DNA of 49,946 nucleotides from Desulfovibrio sp. (GTDB lineage Bacteria > Desulfobacterota > Desulfovibrionia > Desulfovibrionales > Desulfovibrionaceae). Of the stretch, positions 17,232-26,688 are shown one piece after another. Made by a program: the position numbers and the translations under genes. The stretch is from NCBI GenBank assembly GCA_031288535.1, contig JAITRF010000060.1, positions 77,519-127,464 of the forward strand, given 5' to 3'. Positions within the stretch are counted from its first letter, which is position 1, and every line of letters starts with the position of its first letter. The notes beneath the pieces are model-generated. The model was not told the DNA's origin. It did no database searches and saw only the letters and a program-made list of their open reading frames with translations.

Positions 17232-19888
17232 TGCCCGCCCTCAGCGCCGGTGAAGTCAATTCGTTTGATTATGCTGCCAAGCGAGGCGTTTTGCTCTCGA
17301 TCGAAAAGGCGCGCCCCGTCAAAATCTACGTTGTCCAGCATCAGGGTGTAAAGCGCCCGCATCCAATCCAGGCACCAGGTTTTTTCAAAAGGAGGCTGAA
17401 GTTCCGGCAATTCCGGGAAACCTCCTTTTACCGGCATCGGCGGTTCAAAAAGAACATATTGTTTCCCGAGCATGGTGATCGTGCGCCGCTCCGTAGCGAA
17501 AAGACGCGGGTTAAAGCCGAGCCAGCTCAAATAGGCGTTCAACATTGCTCCGGCGCGGGCTACCTGTTGCCAGACGATGCGCTCTTTTGAAGTATTGGCG
17601 TAGGCAGAGGCTTCTTCCATGGCTTTTTCCATCTCCGCGGCAATGCCCAGTCGGGTCAGACCTACGCTGAGTTCGCTGACGAATTTGGAAAGTTCCCCGG
17701 AACTGACCCCGTAGCGCTGCTGCACGCGCGGATCGTCGGAGAAGGCGCGTAACTTGTCGCACCAGGAACTGATGATTAAATCCGTAAAATACGAGGCTTC
17801 GCTCAAATGCTTCGCAAGCGGACGGGTTTCCTTCCCTGCCTCCGGCAAAGCGGGGGCGGCCTCTTCGCCGAAAAGTTCTGCGAACGCATCGGCGGCGCTG
17901 ACGCTACCTCCTATGCTCACAGGCTGCTCCACCTCGGCATTTGTCCCGTCCGCCGCAAGGAACCGACGCCGGGCTTCAAAATACAGGTCGTACAAATCCT
18001 GGTCGCGGGCAATGAGCCGGCTTAAAAATTCGCCTATAAGCTGGTTTTGCAAAAGACGGGAAAAGCTTGCCAGCAACCCGCGGGCGAATTGTTCCTTTTG
18101 CCGGCGTTCTTCCTCCTTGTCGTCCGTCCTGTAAAAGGCGCCCAGGCGTCTGGCCAGCTTCGCGCAACGCTCGCGCAACGCAGTTGTAATCTGCGTTTTT
18201 TTGATCTCCGGATTGCACAATGGCCGCAGGGTATCCCGAATGAGGGTTATGCCTCCGTCATTCAAACGCATGGCCGCTTCCCAGGAAAGTTCCGGATTTT
18301 GGAAATGCCGGGCGACAAGCGGGCTGTTCAAAAAGGCGATCCGCAGCGCATCCACCAGTTTTTGCGCATCCTTACGGATGCCTGTTTCCCGGTTGTCGTC
18401 GCCGTACTCAAGGGCCGTCTTGAATTTAAAGTTCGGATTGCGCAACAAGAACAAGTTGTCAAAGGCTTTTTCCCCATCCCAGTTTCCCGGCCAGTCATAC
18501 TGCTTGCCGAAAAAATCCAGAAGCGAGGCGTGCAGCCGGTTGTCCCAGCGCGCTTCCACGGAAGGCGCTCCGGCCTTGTCCTCAAATTCCATGTCAAATT
18601 TGGTGAGTATGAAAAAAAGGGAGGGGGCCTTGTTCCTGCGCGCCTCGGGCAATTCCCCGTGCGTGGAAATTATCCATTCGTTGATGACCCCCGGCAGGTC
18701 CTGCACCTCCTGGTTGCTCGGACCGATACACAGGAGCATGCCCGTCAACTCTTTTTCCGCGCAATAACGCTGGAAGAGATAGGCTACTTTTCCCCTGAGA
18801 AAAAGTTCCTTGAGCATGCCGGGTTTCTCAAGTTCCTTGCGCACCTCCGTGAATTTGTAGCGGGAACGGTAGCCGGGGAAATCGAGGAGATCGGTGTAAT
18901 CAAAATAGTCGTCTGGCTTTTCTTTCATGACGATGGCAAGTTCAGCCGTAAGGGCCGTCACCACGGCCCTCGGCAAGTAAACTTCCGACCCTGAGGCCGA
19001 ACGGATCTGCAAAAGCGGACCCTCGGCCCTTTCGCCCAAACCCTCGAGCATCGCCACGTCAATGATGCTGCCGGTTCTGGGAATAAGCGCGTCAATCCGG
19101 CAAAAGGCCTCGGAGGCATAGGCGAGTTTTTCCAAACCCTGCGTAAGAAGACGCAAAAGCTCTGTAAACTTGGGGATTTGATCCCAGATGACGCTGTATA
19201 AGTCGATACGGCCTTCAAGGTTCAGCTTCTGACCGATTTCCAGAGCAGTAGGCCAGAAAGAGCGTTCCAGTTCCTGTACGCGCGGTTTGGCCTGGAAATC
19301 CCTTGTCAGGTATTCACGCAAATCTTCCAAAGCATCCAGGTCGATGTGCGGCGAACCTTTGCCCTGTCGTGCGCGCAGACCGCTCAAGGCATCCGTGACG
19401 GCTTTCGCGTCCGGCACCTCCCGGTGTTCGCAATCGGAATAGTAGGTATTGGCGATAATCTTCACCAGATCAGTTTCCGTGAGCAGCCTGATTTGCACGG
19501 GAAAACCTTCCGGAAGCAGATTTGGCCTGGTCATGGTAAAACGGGTCACAAGGCCGGTGGATTCTTTGCCTCCCTCCGGATTGACCTCGCTGATGAAATC
19601 ATGCCCCCTGTCCCCGAAAACGGCCGTGAGCCCCCCTGTCCTGTCCCTGGCAAGGGCGGAGATAAGGTAAGATTTTCCCGCCTGACTCGGCCCGAAAACC
19701 CCGGCGCACATCTTGCGCTCCGCAGCCCGCGCGCATTGAAGAAAGGCGCGTTTGGACTTGCGCAATTCAAGCTGCAAGCCGCTTAATTCGCTCCTGACCA
19801 CATCCGCGTTGCTTTGCGCCCAAAGCATGGCCTCTTCGGCTGCGTTGGCAAGGGCGAGGCAATGTTCGCCAAGTGTCTGTGCTGTCAT
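17228..19888 (-). CDS. srfC: SrfC-family protein with GTPase motifs
   Basis: 886 residues, no signal peptide. A P-loop GPSQAGKS (66-73) is followed by a switch-like ESTGLVTRF, a Walker B/G3-type DFPGYR (336-341) and a G4-type TKFD (429-432). Together these indicate a dynamin-like or septin-like GTPase rather than a plain ATPase. The C-terminal half is helical. The overall pattern and the SrfB neighbour fit the Salmonella SrfC family ('putative virulence factor'), whose biochemical role is not established. A GGAG lies upstream of the start, and only 15 bp separate it from srfB. It is translationally coupled to the next gene. Confidence 0.85.
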   Translation of the reverse strand: MTAQTLGEHCLALANAAEEAMLWAQSNADVVRSELSGLQLELRKSKRAFLQCARAAERKMCAGVFGPSQAGKSYLISALARDRTGGLTAVFGDRGHDFISEVNPEGGKESTGLVTRFTMTRPNLLPEGFPVQIRLLTETDLVKIIANTYYSDCEHREVPDAKAVTDALSGLRARQGKGSPHIDLDALEDLREYLTRDFQAKPRVQELERSFWPTALEIGQKLNLEGRIDLYSVIWDQIPKFTELLRLLTQGLEKLAYASEAFCRIDALIPRTGSIIDVAMLEGLGERAEGPLLQIRSASGSEVYLPRAVVTALTAELAIVMKEKPDDYFDYTDLLDFPGYRSRYKFTEVRKELEKPGMLKELFLRGKVAYLFQRYCAEKELTGMLLCIGPSNQEVQDLPGVINEWIISTHGELPEARRNKAPSLFFILTKFDMEFEDKAGAPSVEARWDNRLHASLLDFFGKQYDWPGNWDGEKAFDNLFLLRNPNFKFKTALEYGDDNRETGIRKDAQKLVDALRIAFLNSPLVARHFQNPELSWEAAMRLNDGGITLIRDTLRPLCNPEIKKTQITTALRERCAKLARRLGAFYRTDDKEEERRQKEQFARGLLASFSRLLQNQLIGEFLSRLIARDQDLYDLYFEARRRFLAADGTNAEVEQPVSIGGSVSAADAFAELFGEEAAPALPEAGKETRPLAKHLSEASYFTDLIISSWCDKLRAFSDDPRVQQRYGVSSGELSKFVSELSVGLTRLGIAAEMEKAMEEASAYANTSKERIVWQQVARAGAMLNAYLSWLGFNPRLFATERRTITMLGKQYVLFEPPMPVKGGFPELPELQPPFEKTWCLDWMRALYTLMLDNVDFDGARLFDREQNASLGSIIKRIDFTGAEGGQ

Positions 19889-19903
19889 GGCGCATGCTCT
19901 CCG

Positions 19904-22900
19904 TCAAAAAATAATTCCCGTATCCAGCCACAGCCCCTCGTCCAGGGGCAGGGTCTGGAGACGCATCTCCACATCCTTGCTTCGCACCGGAAAATCATAG
20001 CGATCGACGACTTCCTCGATCCTGAATTCACCCTCGTCTCTTTCCGTGCCCTCGGCCACAATCCCGAGCTCGTCTTCCTCAATCTCCCGCAAGGTCAGAC
20101 TCAGGCTGACCCTGTACGGAGTCTTGCCGGAGGAGGCGCGACGCGCGTCTTCATCCGCGAAATCCAGCACATAGAAACGGGTGGTCGTCCAGCGTTCCAC
20201 ATCCAGTTGGCGAAATCCCACTGTGATGGTGTTGGAAAAGGATATCTCCCGCGTATAGGTCTTTTCTTCCTTCGCCTTTACGTCCACTTCAAACCAGATC
20301 TTGGGTTTTTTAATTTGTCCGTTATAGTCCATTTCGCCGATGAAACGTGCCGTCGACTGAGGGACAATACCCGAAGGATCGAAGGAGAACCCCTCCAAAT
20401 GGCCTTCCGCCAGTGAACACAAGATTCCGCCAACCACGACGGTGGTCTTGGGATCGGTAATCATTCCTGACATGTCTGCAAAGGGATACCAGGCTCCGAC
20501 CCTGTAGCTGCTCATCGGGATGATCCGGTCCGGCGGCAGGGGCAGCTTGGCAAATACGGCGGAAACAATGCCGCGCCAGCGGCTGGGGCGGCCTGTGAGC
20601 AGAAGGACGTCGCAATCGTAGCGTTGTATGACTTCGCACAAATTGGACAGTGCCCCGCCCATGACCTCGCGGATCAGGACGTCAAGATTCTTCGGCGTTA
20701 TGCGGATCGCCGTGTCCAGAGCCGAGAATGACGCATCGCCGCCGGCCTTGCGCGCGGCTTCATTAATGTAGTTCAAAGCAGCCTGACCCGGCATCCGGCA
20801 AAGTTCGAAAGGGCGCTCCGGAATATCTGCCGATGCCGCGTTTTCAAAGAAATCCCGCATGACGCAGGTAATTCCGGCCTCCTCCGCGGCGTCCGACATG
20901 CTCTCATACGCCTTCAGAATGCACAGGGCCGCAGGCATAAGGAACTGGCGCACGCATTGGGCGCGGCGGTTGCGGTTTTCCTGCGAGTTGTCCATCACAT
21001 CGCGCCCGAAAAGGGCCGCGACCAGTTTTTCGCCGTGCGCCGCGCCGGCATCGTTCAGGGCGGCGCTGACGGCGGGAAGGACTACCGAGCGGATGACCTC
21101 GCGCAGGATGTCGTCGCCGGCGATGTTGAAACCGTCGCGCAGCTCCAGGTGCGGCCGCATACGCGCTGAAGATCCCACGTCGCTCACCAGTTCAAAGGTG
21201 GTGACGGACAAATCCGTGGTGCCGCCGCCTATGTCTATGGCCGCCACGCGCATACAGGGTCTGCCGATGTATTCGGGACGCCCGACGCCCGCGGTCTTGC
21301 AGAAAATATGCGCATCGCCCTGAAATTTTTTGGTTATTTCATTGTAGATATAAACAAGTTGTGTGCAGGTGGCCTCATCCCAGTTGCAGCGGACCCTGGG
21401 GCTCAGGCGATAGTCCGTGCCGAGCGCGCGTCTTTTGTGATCCTGGACGTAATAATCCTTCCAGCCCAGTACTTCCCATAAAACCCGCACCGCCCAGTTC
21501 ACCCAGCGCCGGTATATGCGCTGCTCCGCTATGGGCATGCCCGCGGGAACAGTAAATATAACCTGACGCAGCCGCCTCGGCACGTTCGGCAACTCGCGCC
21601 GCGCCCTCTGTCCGGGGGAGTTTATGGTCATAAGCGCCTGCTGCAACACTTCCACCAGCAAAAACATCATCAGGGAGGAGCGGGTGAACTTGGAATCAAA
21701 GGCGATATCCCGGTCCTGGCCTTTAAGCACGGGGTGATTGCGGAAGATGCGATCGTCCATGCAGCATAAGGGAGTACCGCTCTGGTTGAGCACCCTTGGC
21801 AAAGGTCCGCGGGTGACCCTCGGTTCAAGTCCGCCGCGCATATTGTAGCGCCAGCCTGTGGACCAGTCGCGCTCGTCCCAGAGATAGCGCTTGGGACTGG
21901 AAATGCCGGTGATGCCCTCCGCGCACAGGGCCAGAGTGGAAAGACGCGCCGCTTCCGGTCCTATGCGTACCGGAGAAGGCCAGACAAAGGCCGGCGTATT
22001 CCGCCCCGACCGGCGGCTTAAATTGTCGTCGCCGAAATCGGCCTCGGAAAACTCCACGCGCGTTTCAAAAGGCTCCATGTAAACATATTCGGGACGATCC
22101 AGATCCCGCAGTTGCAACAGGTAGCTGTCATTGAGATTCGTGCTGCGCTGGGTCCGGGTTTCGACGAGAATGCCCGTAGTGCGCGAATTGCCTATGTCAA
22201 GCACCAAATCCACGTCAATCGGAGCTTCCGCCGGTTTCACGACCTGCACGGTGACGTCGTTTATGGCCTTGTGCACTACGCCCAGCATGACCAGGTAGCT
22301 GGCCAGGTATTGAAGCTCCCGCTCCTCCTCATCCCGGTTTTTGCGGCTCAAAAGATATTGGCTCCAGGCATTTTTGAGCCATTCATCCACCCAGCCCTGA
22401 TTTAAAAACCAGGCGTTGTCCCTAATTTTAACGGCCAGCCCGTAGTCGGCGTGGGCGTCGACATCCCGGTGGGAAACCGCAAAATATATCTCATCATCAG
22501 CGGGAGGTTCTTCTACCGTCATGTCAAAGGCCAGAACCAGACGCAGTTCTTCCGGACGGTCGGCATTGCGTACGATGCGCAGGCGGGACCAGTTAGAGGG
22601 GCCGCACTCGTAATGGCAGCCGCCGTCTTCCCATTTCTGATCGCGTATACGCAAAAAGGGCAGGGGCAGCCATTTCCCGAGCCATGGTTCAATGCATTGC
22701 CGGATATAAAGTTCAAAAATACCCTGTCGGACGGGTTCGCCGGTTATTTCATCCAGCATCGCGCCGTCTTCGCGCTCAACAAGGCAGCGCAGCACTTGTT
22801 TTCCGGCTTGCGCGCCAACGCCGGGCTGTTCCTGAAAATAGCGCACGTCCTTGGCCACTGCCTCCATGTTGAAGACGAAATCCAATATCTGGGGTGTGGC

Positions 22901-22948
22901 TTCAGGAATCAGGCTGACTATTTGAGGATATTTCGGAATGGAATACAT
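19904..22948 (-). CDS. srfB: SrfB-family actin/Hsp70-like ATPase
   Basis: 1014 residues. After a ~240-residue N-terminal region, the nucleotide-binding motifs of the actin/Hsp70 fold appear in order: phosphate-1 DIGNSRTTG (251-259), phosphate-2 IDIGGGTTDLS (571-581) and an adenosine-type VLLLTGRPSR (781-790). The intervening SSPKRYLWDERDW and NTPAFVWPSPVRIG fit the SrfB family of SrfABC loci. An unusually long insertion separates the first two motifs. GGAGAGG precedes the ATG. Predicted cytosolic. In Salmonella srfABC is regulated by SsrB; function is unknown. No such regulator is visible here. Confidence 0.88.
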   Translation of the reverse strand: MYSIPKYPQIVSLIPEATPQILDFVFNMEAVAKDVRYFQEQPGVGAQAGKQVLRCLVEREDGAMLDEITGEPVRQGIFELYIRQCIEPWLGKWLPLPFLRIRDQKWEDGGCHYECGPSNWSRLRIVRNADRPEELRLVLAFDMTVEEPPADDEIYFAVSHRDVDAHADYGLAVKIRDNAWFLNQGWVDEWLKNAWSQYLLSRKNRDEEERELQYLASYLVMLGVVHKAINDVTVQVVKPAEAPIDVDLVLDIGNSRTTGILVETRTQRSTNLNDSYLLQLRDLDRPEYVYMEPFETRVEFSEADFGDDNLSRRSGRNTPAFVWPSPVRIGPEAARLSTLALCAEGITGISSPKRYLWDERDWSTGWRYNMRGGLEPRVTRGPLPRVLNQSGTPLCCMDDRIFRNHPVLKGQDRDIAFDSKFTRSSLMMFLLVEVLQQALMTINSPGQRARRELPNVPRRLRQVIFTVPAGMPIAEQRIYRRWVNWAVRVLWEVLGWKDYYVQDHKRRALGTDYRLSPRVRCNWDEATCTQLVYIYNEITKKFQGDAHIFCKTAGVGRPEYIGRPCMRVAAIDIGGGTTDLSVTTFELVSDVGSSARMRPHLELRDGFNIAGDDILREVIRSVVLPAVSAALNDAGAAHGEKLVAALFGRDVMDNSQENRNRRAQCVRQFLMPAALCILKAYESMSDAAEEAGITCVMRDFFENAASADIPERPFELCRMPGQAALNYINEAARKAGGDASFSALDTAIRITPKNLDVLIREVMGGALSNLCEVIQRYDCDVLLLTGRPSRWRGIVSAVFAKLPLPPDRIIPMSSYRVGAWYPFADMSGMITDPKTTVVVGGILCSLAEGHLEGFSFDPSGIVPQSTARFIGEMDYNGQIKKPKIWFEVDVKAKEEKTYTREISFSNTITVGFRQLDVERWTTTRFYVLDFADEDARRASSGKTPYRVSLSLTLREIEEDELGIVAEGTERDEGEFRIEEVVDRYDFPVRSKDVEMRLQTLPLDEGLWLDTGIIF

Positions 22949-23009
22949 TGCCTCTCCATGCTTGGATCAGACTTGAAAACGCGGCCTCGCTTCTTCCGTG
23001 CGACGTGCC

Positions 23010-23034
23010 CAAAATCACCCTGCAGGTGATTTTG
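23010..23034. promoter_or_regulatory. Perfect 10-bp inverted repeat between srfA-like and srfB genes
   Basis: CAAAATCACC and GGTGATTTTG flank a 5-base loop in the 106-bp gap before srfB. It has no T-run beyond the stem. It could be an mRNA-processing or attenuation hairpin that sets srfB-srfC expression apart from the upstream genes, or a protein-binding site. Confidence 0.45.
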
Positions 23035-23054
23035 AGATGAGTCCGGCGGCCGCC

Positions 23055-24104
23055 CTACTCCCGCACAAAGCGAATGGTGTACGACTGGCTCGGATTTCCC
23101 CTGATGTCCTTGAATACCCACGAGCAGGGAGTCTGTTCTCCCTCCCCCCTGCACAACATTTCGGATGCGCCCCACTTGTCGCCCCTGGAGCAGAACATCT
23201 CATCGGACCGCATCTGGAGCACTCCTCCGCTGTTTACAACAGCCTGGGTAGACCCCACGCATTCCCCGGCGTGCTTCGGGTCCAGTATGAAACGTTTGCC
23301 TTTGCCGTTTTTGTCAAAGCAGAACCGTTCCGTCACTATGCGTTTACTGGTGTATTCCGGCCTGGTGCCGACCCAGCAGCCCTCAAGAAAATCCAGCGAG
23401 CCTGTCTTTGCGGCATCAGGCGGAATTTTCAGGGGATCGCCTTTCCTGGGTTTCTCTTTTTTCTCGGCTTGTTTTTTGGGTGGTTTAGCCTGCGGTTCCT
23501 TTTTTTCCGGGGGCGCATCGGCCTGCTTGTCTTTTTTTTGCGGGTCTTCCGTCAGCGGCAGAAAATCGGCCGGGGTCAGAACGGTCGTGCCGTTCCCGGT
23601 TTGCGGCGTCACAAGGGCTTCTGGGCGCTCCGGCGTTTTGGGGGTTTCCCTGACGGGTTCCTTTGCCTCCGGCCTTTGTTCAGGAAGAACGACGATACTG
23701 TCGGGAATATCCGGAAGCTTTGGCAAAACCGGCTTTTCAGGCGGCTCGGCAACTTTTGCGGGCGAAACGTCCTCCGGACTTGTCCGCTTGGGTATCACCA
23801 CTTCCGGGACAGATCCTTTTGGTGGGTCGGGAACGGTATAATCCGGCCCTCTTTGACCGGGCAAAACAGGCGTCAGTATAACCCCTCCGCCGCCGGGAGG
23901 CGGAACTTGCCCTGCGTCCGGGGTTTCTGGGACGATTATGACCGGAGGTCCGCCGGAAGGAGCGGACTGTCCCGGCGCGGCGCCGGATTCCGGAGTCCGG
24001 GGTGCATAAATCTTCTCATCCACTTTTTCATCGGCAAAAGAGGGGTTCGCGCTGAAAATTCCCAGCGCGGCAAGGCAGGATATGATCAATTTTCGCTTTT
24101 CCAC
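23055..24104 (-). CDS. Secreted protein with SrfA-like C-terminal domain
   Basis: 349 residues from a GTG start (an in-frame ATG is lacking nearby). The signal peptide ends near SANPSFA (24). A long Pro/Lys/Glu-rich, probably extended linker (~30-230) leads to a compact C-terminal domain (~238-349) with LEGCW, GECVGSTQA, GGVLQMRSDEMFCSRG and several cysteines. That domain recurs at the C-terminus of the next upstream gene. The protein would project a small disulfide-bonded domain into the periplasm on a flexible stalk. No function is known. Confidence 0.8.
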   Translation of the reverse strand: MEKRKLIISCLAALGIFSANPSFADEKVDEKIYAPRTPESGAAPGQSAPSGGPPVIIVPETPDAGQVPPPGGGGVILTPVLPGQRGPDYTVPDPPKGSVPEVVIPKRTSPEDVSPAKVAEPPEKPVLPKLPDIPDSIVVLPEQRPEAKEPVRETPKTPERPEALVTPQTGNGTTVLTPADFLPLTEDPQKKDKQADAPPEKKEPQAKPPKKQAEKKEKPRKGDPLKIPPDAAKTGSLDFLEGCWVGTRPEYTSKRIVTERFCFDKNGKGKRFILDPKHAGECVGSTQAVVNSGGVLQMRSDEMFCSRGDKWGASEMLCRGEGEQTPCSWVFKDIRGNPSQSYTIRFVRE

Positions 24105-24183
24105 GGCACGGCCACTCTTTATGATGAAATGATGAAATTATTCAACCGAAATTCGCCGCGAGACGCGGCTTGCCACGCTTGCT

Positions 24184-25395
24184 TCAAGGAATGCGTCTGA
24201 AGTTCACAGAGCCGCCCCAGTCGGCGCCGGAGGCGGATTTGCCGCGACAGGAGGCCCTGCCGCCGCCTGTCGGGCTGCATTCAATAATTTCCTCGGCATA
24301 GGTCCTGCCGCCGCTGGGGCACACCTGTTTTTCGCTTTCGATGCGCAGCACGCCACCGGCGGTGAATTGAGCTCTGGCCTTGCCCACGCAATCGCCGTCT
24401 TCTCGCTTGACCGTCGCCTTGCCTTCTCCGTTGGCGTCAAAAGTATAGATAACGATAATGGGCTTTCCGTCTTCCTTGCTCACCAGTCCGGCATCGCTCT
24501 TCCAGCTTCCCTCAAGAAATTTGTAGTCTGAAGATTTTTCCGGAATTACCAGATCCTGGGGCGGGACGGCCGCTTGCTTTGATGGAGACGATGTGCAAAG
24601 GGCCGCCCGCTCCTCAAGGCGCAGTCTCAATGTTTCAATATCGCCGCGCAGTTGCTTTTCCTCACCCCGCAATTCATCCAAAGCCGGTATAGCTTCCTGA
24701 TCCTTGGCGCCGGGCAATGCCGGCAAACGGAAATTCAGGCCCGGCACGCTTGCCAGTGGTTCCCAGTTGCCGAAGGGCACAAAAAGCAAAGTCAGAAGCA
24801 GGAGCAGCAGGAACAGAGGAAGCAGCCAGGGAAAAAACCCGTTTTTTTCCTCTGCCGGGGCTTGTGGGGAAACCGGTTTGGCACCGGACGCCCGAGGTTT
24901 GGCCGCAACAAAACCATCGCCGCAACGCGCCAGATCCTCCGGCTGCGCGCCGGCTGTGCCGGCGGAAAAACCCCAGCAGGTAAGCACCGGTTGTCCACCC
25001 ACGGCATATATATAGGAAACCCCCGGATAACACAGGGCCGTTTCAAGAATGGAACCGCGCACGATTTGCTGCTGGTTGCCGCTGTCTTTCAGCTCCTGCG
25101 CCAATCTTTTGATGCCCTGCCCCATCTGCTGCACAATGGCGAAAATCTTTTGCGCATCTTCTTCCGGCAATTCCGTTACCGGCCTGACCGGTCCCTGCAC
25201 CGGGGTATACCAGTCGATGTTGTCGCCGGAACCGCCAAGGGAAGCCGGTTCGGCAAAGAGAAGGGCATGGTCGTCGCCCAGTCGGGCGCGCACCAGTTCT
25301 TTGATCTGGTGATAATTCTCCACCACGCGGATGCCCTGGCAGGCCAGGGACTGTATCCGGCTTCTGGGAATGGAAGCGACAAGCTGACTACTCAT
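24184..25395 (-). CDS. srfA: SrfA-like membrane protein
   Basis: 403 residues. The cytosolic N-terminal domain (~1-160, GIRVVENYHQIKELVRARLG, LCYPGVSYIYAVGGQPVLTCWGF) precedes a single membrane helix at ~187-207. A short coiled coil (~238-265, ELRGEEKQLRGDIETLRLRL) then leads to a periplasmic domain (~292-403, LEGSW, GDCVGKARA, GGVLRIESEKQVCPSG). The layout and the srfB-srfC neighbours fit SrfA. The family match was made from memory and is less certain than SrfB/SrfC. GAGG precedes the ATG. Gaps of 79 bp (to the paralogue) and 123 bp (to the protease) separate it from its neighbours. Confidence 0.72.
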   Translation of the reverse strand: MSSQLVASIPRSRIQSLACQGIRVVENYHQIKELVRARLGDDHALLFAEPASLGGSGDNIDWYTPVQGPVRPVTELPEEDAQKIFAIVQQMGQGIKRLAQELKDSGNQQQIVRGSILETALCYPGVSYIYAVGGQPVLTCWGFSAGTAGAQPEDLARCGDGFVAAKPRASGAKPVSPQAPAEEKNGFFPWLLPLFLLLLLLTLLFVPFGNWEPLASVPGLNFRLPALPGAKDQEAIPALDELRGEEKQLRGDIETLRLRLEERAALCTSSPSKQAAVPPQDLVIPEKSSDYKFLEGSWKSDAGLVSKEDGKPIIVIYTFDANGEGKATVKREDGDCVGKARAQFTAGGVLRIESEKQVCPSGGRTYAEEIIECSPTGGGRASCRGKSASGADWGGSVNFRRIP

Positions 25396-25518
25396 GCGCC
25401 ATACCTCTGCACTGATCCGACGTCCGGCCCTTTCCGCCTCACCCCGGCTGCACGGCCACGCAGCCGATCTTCAGCGAAAGTGGGCGACGGCCACTCAAAA
25501 TCAATTTTGAAACGGCTT

Positions 25519-26565
25519 CTATTCACCGGGAGAGACATTGATCGAATTTTCCTTCAAAAACAAAAGGATATCGGAGGCAGGCAAGGCGATGGAGGTCTGG
25601 CGGTAACTGTCTTCATCAAGGGAGATCATGGAATTGATGCCGACCACCAGACCCTTTTCGTTGGCCAGAGGTCCGCCGCTGTTGCCGGGCGACAAGGGGG
25701 CGGTATGCACTATTATCGGAGGCGTGCGGTCGAGCACCGTACTGATTACCCCGTCCGCGTAGGACAATTCCGGAGCCGCTTCGGCCATGCCGGTTATGAG
25801 GGCCTGGTATTTCGGATCGCTTTTGGAAATGGCATGCGGATAGCCCCAGGCGCTCACATGTTCGGTACGTCTGGCCTTAAGCCCGAAACGCAGAGGGGTA
25901 ATTTGCATGCCTTGCGGCAGACTCACCTGCAACACCGCATAATCCCTCTGGCGCGCCTGACTGACGGCGACGATACGCGCCGGCACCACCCGCTGCAGTT
26001 TCCTGTTGATGACTATGAGATCCCGCGGCGTTTTTTCGACCACATGCCGGTTGGTCAGTATGAGTTCCGGAGCGAAAAAGAAACCGGACCCCATGGACAT
26101 CACGGTATCGGAATGCCCAAGCACAAAAACGGTGGCGTCTTCCAGGACCTCCACCATCTTCTCCCGCGTTTCAATTCCGGCTTTGGCCCCGGCGGACTGA
26201 TCCGCAGTTTCTCCTTTTTGAGCCTGCGCGGTCGGGGTTGCCTCTTCCGATTTTCGGGTTTCGGCCGGCAGTGATGCGGCCTGCCCGGCGTCCGCAACGG
26301 GCGGCGCCTGCCCGGACAATTCCAGTTTTACGTCGCAGGGGTTTTTATCGCCCAAATTTTCCAGACGCAACTTTTCGTTACGCAATTCGGCGTTCAGCGC
26401 GTTCTGTCGATCGGCTTCCTCCCTACTGTGCCCTGCTTTTCCCGCATTGAAATCGTAGAGTTTAAAAATCGCGAACCCTATGCACGCCAGGAGCAAAAGC
26501 GCGCAAAGCGCCGGACCGGATAAAGACCTTTTGCGTGGCTTCATCGCGTCCTTTTCAGGTTCCAT
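25519..26565 (-). CDS. Membrane-anchored trypsin-like (S1C/HtrA-type) serine protease
   Basis: 348 residues from MEPEKDAM, chosen because AGGGGTGAGC precedes it; an earlier ATG 13 codons upstream lacks one. One N-terminal membrane helix (~18-35), then a coiled-coil and low-complexity linker, and a protease domain (~135-345). The catalytic triad is complete: His174 in TNRHVV, Asp208 in RDYAVL and Ser296 in GNSGGPL. There is no PDZ domain after it, unlike DegP/DegS. It should face the periplasm. It could process a partner in this operon or act as a signal-transducing site protease; the target is unknown. Confidence 0.87.
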   Translation of the reverse strand: MEPEKDAMKPRKRSLSGPALCALLLLACIGFAIFKLYDFNAGKAGHSREEADRQNALNAELRNEKLRLENLGDKNPCDVKLELSGQAPPVADAGQAASLPAETRKSEEATPTAQAQKGETADQSAGAKAGIETREKMVEVLEDATVFVLGHSDTVMSMGSGFFFAPELILTNRHVVEKTPRDLIVINRKLQRVVPARIVAVSQARQRDYAVLQVSLPQGMQITPLRFGLKARRTEHVSAWGYPHAISKSDPKYQALITGMAEAAPELSYADGVISTVLDRTPPIIVHTAPLSPGNSGGPLANEKGLVVGINSMISLDEDSYRQTSIALPASDILLFLKENSINVSPGE

Positions 26566-26688
26566 GCTCACCCCTGCAAGCCGTATTTTCGACGGCCGTC
26601 GCATCTTGCTGTTATCAGGTCTTTGTCCCGGCGCGAATACGCTTTCAGTTCCGGGGCGCGCGCCCGGCCGCAGACCCCGGAAAAGGCG

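Noticed and set aside
24652..26274. 540-codon plus-strand open frame opposite the SrfA-like and protease genes
   Set aside because: It spans two convincing minus-strand genes with signal/membrane segments and a catalytic triad; its own product is Arg/His/Gly-rich with no recognisable domain.
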